A stretch of DNA of 64,000 nucleotides from Druceiella hillmani (Eukaryota; Arthropoda; Insecta; Lepidoptera; Hepialidae), in NCBI GenBank assembly GCA_039881145.1, contig JAYKKI010000027.1, positions 23,261,001 to 23,325,000 of the forward strand. The letters run 5' to 3'. Positions within the stretch are counted from its first letter, which is position 1. Each line of letters starts with the position of its first letter. Positions 11,787 through 25,384 of this stretch are shown here, in pieces. The notes below the pieces were generated by a model that was given only the letters and a program-made list of their open reading frames with translations, was not told the DNA's origin and did not search any database. Made by a program: the position numbers and the translations under genes.

Positions 11787-14517
11787 ACGAAAGAGTGATT
11801 CCAATAATTTAAATATTTATAGTTTATTTGTTTACAAATATTACTCAATTCATAACTTAATTTAATATTTTATAAAATTTCTAAATATATAATATATTAT
11901 AGAAATATTTATATAAGGCTAAAGATATATGTACGTAGAATATTATTTTGATGTTATGACACAAGTTAACCTAATTCTTGAAAAACTATTTTTTGTCTTA
12001 CTATGACTTGTATCTGCTTTTCTTCATAGGTGATAAAATAAATAAATCAATGTATATCTGGGTAAACGTACTGCTTCTTATTTGTCCACACATACTTTTT
12101 ATTTTTGTCATACGACTATGTTGAATGAATAAAATATTATAACATTTATTAGGTATAACAATCATCGTCTTGGTAGAAATTGAGCAACAGTGCTGACATT
12201 TTTATAAAGGTTGAAGACTGAAATGAAAAAATCTAATTGACCAACATTTCTGATATTGGCGCAAAATTGTAAGATTTAGGAAAACCTTCGGAAAACAGAC
12301 GTTTTATTACATCTGGTAAAACATATGGTAAATTCGTTACTATATTAGTGCTATTAGCTAATGAACTAAAGATTTTCATAATTAGTATTTAACTGTATTT
12401 TTCGTTACAGAGAAAAAAAATTAAATGTTTTTAGATTTATGATTTTGATTTTTTATACGGTTGTTGCTCCACTATCGAAAGGCATTAACTTGCTATTCTT
12501 TTATGATGATTCAAAAATCATTGTCCTCGTTTAGAAATATAAAATCTATTTAATAATCTGTACCAAAATGCCGAGGCTCCTTTTAATGTAGAAAGACGTT
12601 TCCTTTGTATATTTAAATTTTTCTAAAATGAAATCGACCCACTTTTAATAGTTTTTGACCATAAATTTCTTCTCTGTTTGTTGATTTGTGTATGACATTA
12701 ACTTTATCTAAAGAGTTAATGATCAGTTTTACAGATTTTAAGTAATCATTAAACTGTGATAAACTCTTTATATCAAGTCTGCGAGAATGAATGCAGTAAC
12801 GCAACATCGCGTTTTCTACATAATGCTTATTCATTTTTTTCTCGACTGCATCCATGCACGTGAATGTATATAATTTTACCTCCGTATAAAATGCACATGT
12901 CCTAATCAATTTGATTTTGATGAAATAACTAGAAAAAATTCCTAATCGGCTTCGTTAATAATATTAAATATAAAAAAATTAAAATTCGTTGTTAGTAGCA
13001 TATAGTCATATGATATAAACCCATTGAATTACAATTTTTTTTAAATTACCATCAAGTGAGAGAACACGGAAGACAGACGGGCAGATATAAATAATAATAG
13101 ATTGAAATGCTCAAAATTAAGATTTAAATTGACATGGAGGAGACGTTTCGGGAAAGATGACATGTTCAGGGATATAGTTTCTAATATTAAAGCTATGTAT
13201 GTTTTGCTCTAGGTTAAACGTCTTAAAATAAATGACGTCATAATACACACAACGTATACTACGCACCTTACATACACCTCATTAAATTGTTGTGGCAAGA
13301 ATTTTATTCAGTTGAACTGGAATTTTTTCCCGTTTTTCAAACTAACACTTGGAGAATAGAGAACGTCAATTGTATCTAACTTAATGACATCTACGAAAAA
13401 TTGCACCACAAGGGTTACCATCCGTATATACCTTTACACTTTTAATATTTTGCTACGTTTTAAATGGGATAAATGATAAAATTTATTTATATAAATCCAA
13501 AACTGTACGAACTAGAAAGTTGTGAAGAAAAAAACCGAACATAAGGCAGGTGGATATGATGAAGCCATGAGGATTCCGTTTTTGCCAATGAATATTAAAT
13601 TATAAAAAATGAGTAGAATAATATGTGAATTACGACTGGAATAAATAGTAAATTTGTTACGAGATTGGAAATTTTTCTCAGAATTCTTCGATCGACACTG
13701 TTTCCGGTACTGTGATATGGTTAAAGAGATAGCTAAAATTTAAAATACTTCATTGCAGTGAAAAAATCAAATTATGCGAATTTCTCGCCGTTATGTTTTT
13801 CCACCGCAGTAATGTTTTTTTTTAAAGCTGAAAATATTTTGTAGACTTTGTTCTGGTTGGTTGCAAGATATTCCTCTCGTAGCGATAAGTCCGCCATATG
13901 CATCAACTGTATACATTAAAGTGGATGAATAAATAAAGAAATAAATATTTTATATTAGTGAATAAATTTGCAAAATGGATGTGATAATATTTATTAAGTA
14001 CACAATTTTTTTTATTTTGTAAGTTTTATTTTTTGGATTCTTATTTCTTCCTTTAAAATTAAAATGTTTTGATGCAGTCCAATAAATATAAGTGCAAGTT
14101 GAAAATTGACGGATTTATGAATACAAACCTTAATTGAAATCTTTCTTATGTATTTTAATATTAACGAAGATTACATAGAAAATGATAATCAAAGTCTACT
14201 ATTTTAATTATATCAAAATCTTTAAAGTCTTAGCCTTGTTCTACTTATTTCAATTTTACATCTTCTTAGCGTCATTTTGTTATGCGTGTATTATTTCTAG
14301 AAAAAATATAAATTCTTCGTTAAGATAAAAGAAAAAATTGGACACTTGTGTATCGAAATATCATAAAGTAGTTCCTTACGTCTTTTAACATTTTTCGTAA
14401 AAGTATTTTCTCCACATTTTTCAAGTCGAATGGTGAAAAATATATGAATATCGATGTTTAAACATTTGAGAGTACATCGCAGTCCCATTAAACTGTTGAA
14501 AATTATGGTTGCAAATA
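11787..14517. other. Gene-free stretch after the Jockey relic
   Basis: The first ~270 bp may be the Jockey-like 3' untranslated region. A 98-residue minus-strand open frame at 12613-12909 (contains MDAVEKKMNKHYVENAM and REEIYGQKLLKVGRF) has no recognised family and may be chance. Nothing else supportable. Confidence 0.4.
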
Positions 14518-14602
14518 TTAATATTATATTGCACTATAATGATATATTGCCCACTGTATTTTTATAATATTACACTATAAAAATATATTGCCCACTGTAT
14601 TT
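14518..14602. repeat. Two-copy tandem duplication (~45 bp unit)
   Basis: The block atatattgcccactgtattt occurs at about 14542-14562 and again at about 14582-14601. Each is preceded by a similar cactataa(t/a) segment. A short local duplication. Confidence 0.75.
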
Positions 14603-15265
14603 AGTCGACCCAAATAATTATGCAATGAAGTACTCGTTAAATTAAGTTTCCCTGATTTCGTAAGATTTTTTAACATACGCCGTTTAGAAGTGGGTCCACA
14701 CTTCATTTTGACACTTATATTTTCAAATACCTCTTCAATGATGGATCAGGCGATATGGTGAGAAAAAAAAACCATCGCTTATTTCGATTATGGGTAGGTG
14801 CTTTAAAAAGTTGTAACGTATTTTTTAATTATTTATGCATTTCCACGCATCGCGATGAAATTTAATCAAATTACTTGATTCATTTCATTTCAATCTACTG
14901 TAAACTTAAAGAGATATAATAATGTGGCCTACGGTCGTGACGATTTTGTAAAACCCCTTTTTTACCACTTGGCTATGGAACCCTTAAAAATATGTATTTT
15001 CAAATAAGATTAATTTGGTTTCGACAAAGATTAATAGTATCAGTCACTTGAATGTGGCCCTGTGTTTCTACTATCGGACTATTGCCTGCTAATTAGTTTT
15101 GAATCTAGTCATACACAATTTATATAAAATTGAAGGGTCTTTTTGTGATTTTCCAAAATTTCAACTTTTAAACCTATTGCACATCTGATTACTAAAATGA
15201 ACTGATTACTTCAAAAACCTGTTGTCCATTTCTAAAAAAAATTATCTGCCTGTATAGTCGTAATA

Positions 15266-15341
15266 TAGTAGTAAGTCAAATTCATTTGTACAGACAGATC
15301 GACATCTGTCTGTACAAATGAATTTGATTTCAAAACTACTA
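15266..15341. repeat. Long hairpin (~34 bp stem)
   Basis: A foldback whose inner stem (15276-15299 with 15304-15327) is a perfect 24-bp match around a 4-base loop (CGAC). In RNA the stem could extend through one G-U pair and, after a 4-base bulge, through tagtagt / actacta (15266-15272 with 15335-15341). The size is similar to a precursor microRNA, but the perfect inner match fits a recent inverted duplication at least as well. Confidence 0.7.
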
Positions 15342-15835
15342 AACCTGCTAATATTAATAAAAACGATAATAGATTATAACCCTGGGACAAAGTTAGTTTC
15401 TGATCACCGTGTGTCAAACATTTTCAAAAATGAAATTAAAATCTTCTTCACACAGATGAAGGGCAATAGTGGGCTGTTGGATATATGAGAGTGGGGAGAG
15501 GAACACAGGGAAGGAGGAGGACAAGTTGGCTCGTGCGTGATTTAAACTAAAATAATTATTTCTCTCCCTTTGGAGGGAGACGCGAGATACGGCCGGTATA
15601 TCAATTTAAAATTAAAATAATCTTATTTCTAGACTCAGTACTAATTCTTCACCAGAAAAGTACTTTTCATCAAAATGTTGAAATTATTTTTAGTGTTCCA
15701 CATAAGCTATGATGAAAGGTCCTAGAATATTCCCCTGTCCCTTTAATCTCTAGTCTTTTCTAGTCCCTCTCGTCTGTTAAATATTATATTAATACTATAA
15801 AGTGATACTTTGAGGTCAAAGTTTCATATATATGT

Positions 15836-15842
15836 GTGTATC

Positions 15843-15900
<58 letters not shown>
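15836..15900. repeat. (TG)n/(TA)n microsatellite
   Basis: A short TG run followed by about 55 bp of TA dinucleotides. Confidence 0.95.
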
Positions 15901-15901
<1 letters not shown>

Positions 15902-16209
15902 AATCTGATACTTTTCATCTTATTTGACATCAATGGCAGTTACTTGTTACCATCGGAAAGATGTAACTTATATATTTTGTTAATTTTCTGTATCTTTTTC
16001 TGATTTCTTCCCATAGAAACCGGACAAATCTATTGTATAGCATATAACTATTAAAGTACAGGCTCACTAAAAACATAAACGTTAAAAAACACAGGATAAA
16101 TTTTCTTTGAGGAATGATAAATTGCTGGGATAGCAAAACTCTTGAAGTCTAAACTAGGCTTAGAGTATATCAAATTCTAAAAGAAAAATATAATTTTTTT
16201 ACTGTTTCT

Positions 16210-16830
16210 AACAAATTTTTAGGTGATACAGTCAGTGAGTGCCAAATTTAAGTATTTTCTTTGGTCCCTATTTCAGGATCTGTTTAAGCTACGATAATGA
16301 AATTGTATTTTGCCTGGGAAATAATTTGCAGGCAGAATACGTAAATTTAATTTTATATACTTATTTTAAATAAGAACTAAGTTAGAGGGGGATGAAAAGT
16401 ATTTCGAAAAGATTCAAGTAAATAATGTTCGAAGTGCGTGCAATCTATGTTTTGAGTACATATCCTGCACACTACCATGCACTTAGTTCCAACACGATAA
16501 TTTAGTGCGAGAAAAATTACAGCGGACCTTCAATATTTTAGTATATTTATTTAAAAGCATATAAATATCTCAGCGTATCAAAAAACCTGTTTGTTTATAA
16601 ATTTCTCAACATGTTATTATTTTGTGAAATACATATTTCTCAGGCGTAAGAATTTCGTAAATTTCTCAGAGTATGATGATATTTCGAATTGTTGCTCTAG
16701 TTTTTTCGGAAAATTTTAGCTAAATTTTTAGTAATGGTAATTTTTTCATGATTATAATTATATTAGTTTTGAATAAAGGGAAAGGACAATTTCTATTTTT
16801 TTCGAAATTTTGACCAATCTTATCTTATTT
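16210..16830 (+). repeat. Unclassified dispersed repeat, copy 1 (inverted relative to copy 2)
   Basis: Matches the reverse complement of about 20260-20945 over its length. Shared landmarks include aaatttaagtattttct followed by ggtccctat, then caggatctgt, ttttgagtacatatcctgc (ttttgagaacctatcccgc in the other copy), tagtgcgagaaaa, caatattttagtata and gtaaatttctca. The copies are diverged and carry indels. No coding capacity, terminal repeats or target duplications were identified, so the class is unknown. Confidence 0.75.
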
Positions 16831-19576
16831 TACATAAAGTTGTAGGAAAAATGAATAGTTTTGCAATCCTCATAATTAGTACTCCCACCTGACATACAAA
16901 ATAGAAACGATGCAGTTATTCCATTTGGAATATCTATTATTTCATATAAATACTTTTGAATGTTGTGTTTAAAAAAAAATTTAAAAGGGTAATCGATAAA
17001 AATAATGTACGAAATTTAGGTAAAATTAATGATTTACAGTAAAAAAAAACAAAAGGAATTTGTGGGAGTACTCGGCTACTATGGGAAGATAAAATTAGAT
17101 CAAGGCGTATGACAGTCGTTAAAGATTTTTACATTTTATTAAATAATTATAAGAACAAAAATAGTCTACCTAAACATTTCTTACCGAACAAAAATAGACT
17201 ACCTAAATAATCCTGTCACAACACATCAATTTATTCAAATTTAGTTATCCGCATGCCAAGTAAAATTGCGGTATCTTTCTCATTACCGCCCTACAAAAAG
17301 ATCTCAATGAAAATATTCGTTGTACAAGTTACTATTACTCAAATTCCGAGTTAACTGATATACAAGAAACCTCGTCTCTCATCCCAAGTGCTAATACACG
17401 TAAAATGCAGTACGCTTATTGCTTGTTTCATAAATGCTGATGAAAATAAGCGTAAATTTAATACGTCTAAAGTATCATTAAAAAACCGATATCTGATTAA
17501 CTACGAGTATTATCATACCTATCACGCAAAGGTTAATCAATTTAATATAAGATCGGTTTTATCTAAATGAAAAGTTTCAAATGCTGTTTCAAACAAAGCT
17601 GTTTAATTATTTTACCACAAGATAAATATTATAAAAAATTTTGAAAATCTTAAATTTATCCTTAATTTTCCTCTGGATTTTTTTGGCAGACAACGAAATA
17701 AAAGCAAAGCATAATAATAAAATATATTTAAAACTGCAGCAGGTTACTACATAATGGTGATTACGCAACAAATAAACCATACTATTCCTCCCTAACGGCG
17801 TTAATATTCCACACTATATATTATGTTTAAATTATTGAAATAAGACGGTTTCGCCAGTGAAACCTCTCCTTTTTTAACTTGAGAATTTTCTTACAACAAT
17901 ATAAAATGCAAGTGCGAAAATAAACAGAAGCTCATCACTATGTCTACATTTCCACTCTGTATGTACTTTTGCGAAACCAATTCAGTGCCAACAGGAAGGT
18001 TATGTATTACTCACCGTTCATAATAATGTAATTTGTAATTAACAGATGGTATTAATATGTACAATCTGTGTTCGGTTCGGGGCAAGGATTAAAATAAAGT
18101 TATTTTGGGAAATTCTTAGACAATTTTAAAAGCGTTATTGATTACTTGAAGCACTTTCCTCCAGGAAATATCTTGTTCCGACGCATTCATCTCCTTTTTA
18201 ACGAAAGGATGTCTTTATAATCGGGTCATTATGCACCTCTCTGTAGACAGGTGTTTGCTTATAATGGACGATAACAAACTTGAAGAAATAATAAATGTAA
18301 AATAATTGAGCATTTATTTCTATTAATATAATTAAGTCCAAAGAATACGCTAACAAGATCTAACTTACTTATCTATTATAATTTATTAATATTATTTTAT
18401 TCTACGACTTAACTTAATCACTTAAGTACTTACAATCCAAGCTGTTGCTTTCAGTTTTAATTTTGGTCTAAAAAATAGAACAGAGTTTCTACGAATATTT
18501 AAATTGTCACTTAAGAGTAATCCATAACGATTTTATTAATTACCTAAATTACCCAGAACATATAGACCGTCGGTATCTTAGGATGAATAGATTGTATCGA
18601 AATCATAGAAATAAAAATCAGGTTTAAAAATGAAATTAATAAAATCTACTGACAATCCATGGAAGATGTATTTCGTGTTTAGAAAATTTTATTTGTTGGG
18701 TGTATAAACTCTTATTCAAGTGCTTATTTGAATCTAGCGAAACGATTCTTTACAATAATACAGCATTTATCAGCCATTGATATTTAGGAAATAGATAATC
18801 ATCCATCACAGGTAAATAGAATTGAAATATTGTTATTTTATATTTAATGTCACATCTCATTATGAGTTTGATACTGTATTCTCATTTTCATCTTGGCTGC
18901 GAACTATGAAACAGTAGTTTGTTTATACAGTGTCTATACAGTGTCTTCTACCTTTCTGGTGCAAAAATATATATGTGCGAGTATGTTCTTACTAGACTTA
19001 CTAGTTCATTACTCAGAAAAAAACACCATAAAGTTTCTTCACCGTCATTTACTATTGGGAGTGAAGTAAAAGCTTTCAAATTTTGCAATTCTTATTTACG
19101 CCGGCTATAAAATTGAAATTCACCTATTAAAAAATTTGCAGACATTTCGAGATAAATGTCAATCACACTTGTATTTTGACTTCTTTCAAATTGGTCACTA
19201 TATCTAACATGAATATTATTAATCTCGAAAAATAAAGGAAAAGATTGATTAAGGATTGAAATATTAGAAAAATCCCATCAGAGTTTTCAAAATGAGAAAA
19301 AATTTCAAAACTATATTCACTCATTCACTGATGGAGCCAATGAAGGCAATGCTTTTGACATTTGTATATTTGATATTGAAGACTCATTCACAGATAAATG
19401 TTTTTTTCGAAACTCGTTTATTTTATATTTTTGACAAATCTATAAAATTGCGTACTATTTTATGCATTTTTTAAAAAAAATTATTAAGTAAATTGTTTTG
19501 ATCACTGCTTATGTTCTGTTCCATATTTGCGACTGTCACAATACGAAGTCTTAGTAACCCGTATTATGAGATTATC
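16831..19576. other. Gene-free AT-rich stretch
   Basis: Contains a 39-bp-spaced direct duplication of gaacaaaaatag(t/a)ctacctaaa at about 17151-17206. GC-richer patches near 17935-18000 and 18150-18250 have no recognisable gene. Short open frames are not supported by any domain. Confidence 0.45.
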
Positions 19577-19588
19577 TTTATAGAACCT

Positions 19589-19821
19589 TGAATATTTAAT
19601 TTATTTGGCGTTAATTTTGCAGAAATTCAATATTTACAATTAAGAAAATTTAAACTACGTGATGTAGTATTATTTCTACTTTCTTTAAGTTCTTTACCAC
19701 GACCTAGGTTTCCTGCTAATAGCCCACCTGAAGATGTTGTAATACAACGAAACCTAGGTCGTGGTAAAGAACTTAAAGAAAGTAAAAATAATACTACATC
19801 ACGTAGTTTCATTTAATTGTA
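19589..19821 (-). mobile_element. Hammerhead-bearing short retroelement, copy C
   Basis: Flanked by a 12-bp duplication with one mismatch, tttatagaacct (19577-19588) and tttataaaacct (19822-19833). Here the minus-strand unit carries the family 3' end: reverse complement of the AACGCCAAAT...ATATTC tail at 19590-19640. The plus-strand unit (about 19713-19821) is cut short on its right, so the orientation is opposite to copies A, B and D. The minus-strand unit is truncated in the ribozyme and keeps only the stem III / cleavage part; the plus-strand unit has the full motif. The palindrome arms explain the open frame read on the minus strand. Confidence 0.8.
19724..19764 (+). ncRNA. Hammerhead ribozyme motif, core intact (copy C)
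   Basis: CCAC (19724-19727), CTGAAGA, GTTGT-AAT-ACAAC stem II, GAAAC, CTAG loop, GTC ending at 19760, GTGG (19761-19764). Because the element lies in minus orientation, this ribozyme sits on the strand opposite to the unit that carries the family 3' end. Confidence 0.62.
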
Positions 19822-19833
19822 TTTATAAAACCT

Positions 19834-20259
19834 GTTATTGGTAGTTATTGCAATGCTACAATTGTTCTTTTAGAACAAATTCTAGGACGCATATTGGACG
19901 TCTCGTCGAGACGCCATGTAAAGAGACGCCGTCGATTTCAGTCTTCGCTTTAACGAGCGAATCCTCTTTCAAATGGAGGTGAACTATATCACTGAGGTAG
20001 GTTTATATGTATGTGCAGTGAATACGTGCAGGCAATAGTTTTGAAATTTGTTTCAATATTCAAAACACTTTGATGGGATTTTTCTAATATTTCAGGTATT
20101 AATCACTTTTCGCATTATTTTGCTAAATTAATATTGTTCATATTAGAGCTGGTAGTTATTTTGATGAAGATGAAAATACAAATTTAGTTAGCAAGATAAA
20201 TGACGAAAATAAAAATTTAGCTTTTTTTTTGGGACGAAAATACAATTTTTAAATTTTCG
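19834..20259. other. Gene-free stretch with a CpG-rich patch
   Basis: A patch at about 19885-19985 is richer in CpG than its surroundings and holds a small palindrome, gtctcgtcgagac. No gene or element end could be assigned. Confidence 0.4.
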
Positions 20260-20945
20260 ATAAATATGTGAGCAAGTAAAACATCTACAAAAATTGACCC
20301 CTCTCCGTCGATCTCTAAAACTGACCAAATTATAATTATATAAAAACAACATTACTTGAAATTTATTTAAAATTTACCGGGAAACTACAGCAATGATTCT
20401 AAATCTCATAATTTTTGAGAAATTTACAAAATTTTTGCGCCTGTGAATAAAATTTAAAATAAAATTATTCATTTAAAGAAAAATTACATATTATATTCAT
20501 TCAAAGAAAAAAGAGAGATATGTACTTGGAAATAAAATTATATTTTGAAAAATTTATGATCAGACAGACATTTTGATATACAGTCAATATTTATATGTAT
20601 TTAAACAATTATACTAAAATATTGAACGACTGCTGCAATTTTCTCGCACTTAAATGTTGTGCTGAAACTAAATAACACGGTAGTATGCGGGATAGGTTCT
20701 CAAAACACCGGTTGCACGCAAAGAGGACACTATTTACACAAACATTCCACAGATAATTGAATCCCTCTTTTACCCAGTTCCTATCTGAATTAAATGTATG
20801 AAGTTAAATGTGTGTATTGCTCTACTAGTTTCCACGTACATTATCATTTATTTACCGTAGTTTACACAGATCCTGAGATAGGGACCTAAGAAAATACTTA
20901 AATTTAGCATCCATAATCTTATCCACTCATTCGCTCATAGGTCAT
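20260..20945 (-). repeat. Unclassified dispersed repeat, copy 2
   Basis: Reverse-complement partner of 16210-16830. The two copies face each other about 3.4 kb apart with hammerhead copy C between them, so they could be a divergent inverted duplication or two independent insertions of one family. Confidence 0.75.
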
Positions 20946-23900
20946 TAAAATATTTAAGACATTTATAATAATTCAAGAGCCATGAGTTTTGGCACATACA
21001 AAGTTTCTTACGTGAAGATCATGCAACAATTTTGAAATAATTCAAACGTGATTTGGATTAGTTGTAACCCTTGGTACGGTTCTTTTCAAATACTTTCTTT
21101 TGTTCCAATGGAATGAATAATTTTATTTGATATTTTATTAGTTTTATTTTAAATTTACCCTCCTATAAATACAATTTATATATAAAATAAAATACACTGA
21201 GTAGATTTAGGATAAATTACATAAAATACCCTCAGTTAGGATATTAGTTTAGTACTACAAAATGCATAAACAAAGTTTTCAATAGGGCAAACGCTGAGTT
21301 TACGACAAAGTATAAGCATACAAAACTTGTTAATATGGAACAGTTTTCATGTTAAAATGTTCCCTTGGTTAGAAAACGGAAACTAAAGTGACGTATCACA
21401 GAAAATTAAACTATAAAATGCGTGTCCTAAATTAAAGAGAATCTAGAGACCTGCCTAACTATTTTTACTTGCTTGGTTTATAAAAAGGTGTTTTTGAATT
21501 TGGCATTCTTTTGATTTCAACAATTTTGTAGTCCAATAAATTATTATTCTTTAAATAGAACTAGCCCTGGTCTTTTTAACATTCGTATTTTTGATGACTG
21601 TGTATTTTAATGTTCATATACCATTCAGTAGATTTGACTAGTTTCTATCGAAATAAATTGGAAACAAATACTGAAAATTAACAAGATGTGCACTTAACTC
21701 ATATATTTCTATCAGAAACGAGTAACTGCCATTTTAATATATCGAATTCAAACCAATGAAAACAAATTAAAAAAAAACTACAAAATTAAAATGAAGTTAA
21801 ATTGAAATCAATTATGTAATTAAATTGAAATTTTTGGCAATATTTTGCTTCTATATTCAAAAGTCTCAGTTACTTACACTGTCCATATTTAATTTTGGTA
21901 ATTTTTTACGAACGATATTCAATTTGTTTTGTTAGTATTAACCTTTAAATGTGAAAAGAATATGACTGAAATACAAATTATTGTCCTAGTAACTTTAAAA
22001 GATTAATGATTTTATGTAATTTATATAATTTTAATGACCACATCGGTGATATTTTGTAAACTTAGGTGCAAACAATTTCGGTAATGGTAAAAAAAAATAC
22101 GCATTTATAGGCTAGCTCGGTACGTACAAACTAATTTTATGTGAACCTTAGTTATAAGAGGGATTAACAATTATGAAGGAATAGAGAACACCTAAAAATA
22201 ATCTGCAACAAAATAGTTTTCAAATTACAATCAGAAAGGGACCATTTAGTCAAATATTATCAGTGAACAATAAAAAAAAAAATTGTTGGGAAAATTAACA
22301 CAAGTTTAAAATTGAATATTACAACTATAAAAGATTAAATTTTTTAAAATTCGGATATGCTATGCATGAATTGTGAATACTTGTACCTAAATTTATTTTT
22401 CAATTAGATCTAATAGCCTAGATTTTTTTAGATCATGCCTAGATTACATCTTTAAGATTATTTTTAGCGAAGATTGTATAAAATATTACGCGATATCATT
22501 CAGTAATTATGGAGAAGAGTCCCAACTTCTTGATATTGTATTTCTACATCATAATTTATAATTCTTTGCGATATGTATCTGATGTAACTAACTTGTACAA
22601 CCACATAAAGTGATAGTGGATGGCACTTACACTAATGCTAGGATATCTCCACAAGCTTCTGAATAATATTTAATCTGTATATATTGCGATGCAAAATTTA
22701 CGGTACCAAATAAGAAGTAACTTTCGATGACCACTGATTGAAGGCTTTATCGAAATACTACTAAAGTTTCTAAATAAAACGATTAAAGTAAATCAAAACC
22801 TTTTTCTATACTTACGCATTTAAGAATGAAGAAAAATTAAACCCTTACAGCGCATGCAGAGTTTGAGGACGATTTTTTAGTATAAGTTCGGCTAAGATTT
22901 AAATCATTGAAAGGAACACAGAGATGTATTGACTTAATTATTAATATTCTAATATTTTATAAGTATTTTGTCAATAATAAAGCTTTAGATGCACTGCGAA
23001 AACATTCGTCGTTATTACCATTGTGCTTAACTAAAATACAGGATATTAATGAATGTAAATTTACGCTGCTATTATCGGATTTGTGTCTTAAAATCAATAT
23101 AATATCTCGTATGATGTAGTAAAATATAAGTGAACAAAAACATCTAAAATTATAAAAATAGAAGATGCCATTGAATAAATATGTTGTCTTTGTTTAAGAG
23201 AGAAATATCCACAAAGTAATTGATAATAATTTATTTTGATTATAATTTATTTGATCGCAAATATGGATATCGCATACTGTAAAACTTGTTTAATTGAAGG
23301 GCTTACTTTATTAATTTCACTGTACGATTGAAGGCTAAAATATACGTAACGCATTATGAAATGAATTTTTTTAAGTCAATGAGCTATGCATTGAAACTTC
23401 AAATTACGATATCCTCTTTTTTTGTATAACCGTTGCAATGATATAAAACCTATTTATATAAAAACAAGTCATACAAAATCAACGAGGTAAAATTTTATAA
23501 GAATTCCTTTAGTTATTTTTGCGTGATGCGCGAACAAACAAACGTACAAAAAGAGAAGATGATTGAAAATATTTTTTTAAAATTTTTAAATTATTTTATT
23601 CTTTGGTTGTTTAGATTCTTAATTTTTTTTAAGTAACTTATCTAATCGATGAAAAACTATATCTCCATTGAAAGATGAGTTTCAATTGGTATTAATATTT
23701 TAGATTCAAAATTTTTCTGTAAAACTATTCAATATGATTAATTTAATTATAAAATATTATATTATAAATTTTAGAAAAGTTCATTCATAGAATTTAAAAA
23801 AAAATATTTCCATAAAAAGAATTTTACGTCGCATCTATAACTTAGTTTCTAAATTCCCGGGCAAATCGTATTCACCAAATAATGATAAGGCATAAGTTTT

Positions 23901-25384
23901 ACATCTAAGTTATTTCCTAACATAAGAAAACTTGAAATGAATACATTAAAATTAATAAAATACTAAATATGAACGATAATTTTAATAATTTTGTACAAAA
24001 TATTTAGAACTAAACATGAAAGATAATTTTATTTTCTTCTCTGAATAATAGGAAAATTTTGTTTATTATGTCTTAGAAAGAATAAGATATAGAGTCTAAC
24101 CATAGTAAATTTTGCGAGATAAATTTTACGATAACAACCCCTGCATTGCATTCTTACAAATATGCCTTTACCACTAACGATCGCATAATAAGCTAGACGA
24201 TACTATAGAGTCGGACGCAAGAGATATTTGCATGAAGGCAAACAGAGCAGCCTGAATTGAGTCAACACAGCGAGGTGTTCCTACTAGTGCAAGCATTGGG
24301 GATGCTAACTGTCACGATTAATAGTGCGCTTCGGCAGATATCTGTCAACATAGATCATATACTACAATTGTGAGTGACTGCTCTACGTTCGTGATATATG
24401 TCTGATAGGATCATATTACCTAATAAAATTGAACTTATCAAATACTTTACTATTAGAGTGCGCTTGCAAAATTGTACTTCTGTAATTATATTTTTAATCT
24501 TTATGTTTATTATTTCTGTGAATACAATTATTAAAACTGAAAAGGATAAGACATCGACAATAACATTGCCTTAGTTCTAGCGCTATATCTAATTGTCAAT
24601 TCATTTGAATATGATGAAATTCTGGAAGGCTATTTTAATGCAGATGAAGCGATAGCTCAGAATTTTGAGCATATATTTTAAGGTAATAGAAATTTATAAC
24701 AGTAATACTTACATACTATTCGAGCAAGAAATGAAAAGTCTTGCTGGTCGTGACGGGTCTCTTTACAATTGCGTAGTACGCACATGTTGCAAAAAAATCT
24801 CGGTACAATAAAGTATTTTAGTTCTAATGAAACTAATAATCTTAAATAAGATACATTAGTAAATACAAAAACATAAGTCCAACACATTTAAGTAGTTTGA
24901 AAATATAGAAAGACTACCCCGAATTTGTATTATGAAAATTTGTCAAGAAAATATTCTAATGTCAAAGTGTAAAAAAATAATTTTATATGGTGAACTGAAT
25001 AAATTCAGTAAATAGAACTTATTTAAGACAAACGGCTGTGATGAACGGATGAACACACGTCTTGAACTGGAAGAGTTTCGTTCGTTAGGGCGAAGGCTAA
25101 GGCCAACGGTGACTCATTATATTGCATCTGACCACACATTATCCAGTGAAAGGGACCCCAGTCCGCGACACCGGTCCAGAGGCCAAAACTGCGCTCGCAT
25201 TATTTTAATAACTCATACTCTACGGCGTCAATAACGCTACCGGTGTCCCTTATAGATTAATATTATCATATCATCCCCGATTTTGGCCAGAGTACGTCAG
25301 GTAATAGAAACTATGCTTTATATTTTAAAGATATAAAGTACAATATAACCGGTAGTGGTATTTTAGCAGCAAAAATTATCTAGT
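20946..25384. other. Gene-free stretch, GC-richer islands at 24150-24410 and 25020-25300
   Basis: AT-rich for most of its length, with no coding region recognised. The segment 24150-24410 has near-even base composition and looks like the remnant of a different element. The segment 25020-25300, just upstream of the RTE-like relic, is also GC-richer and open for 61 residues (SERDPSPRHRSRGQNCARI). It could be part of that element's 5' region or a separate fragment. No family was recognised for either. Confidence 0.4.

Noticed and set aside
12613..12909. 98-residue minus-strand frame
   Set aside because: No recognised family, no context and no repeat copies. Kept only as a note in the surrounding gene-free entry.
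19627..19812. Open frame similar to the one at 35883-36102
   Set aside because: It is the palindromic hammerhead repeat (copy C) read in frame, not an independent gene.
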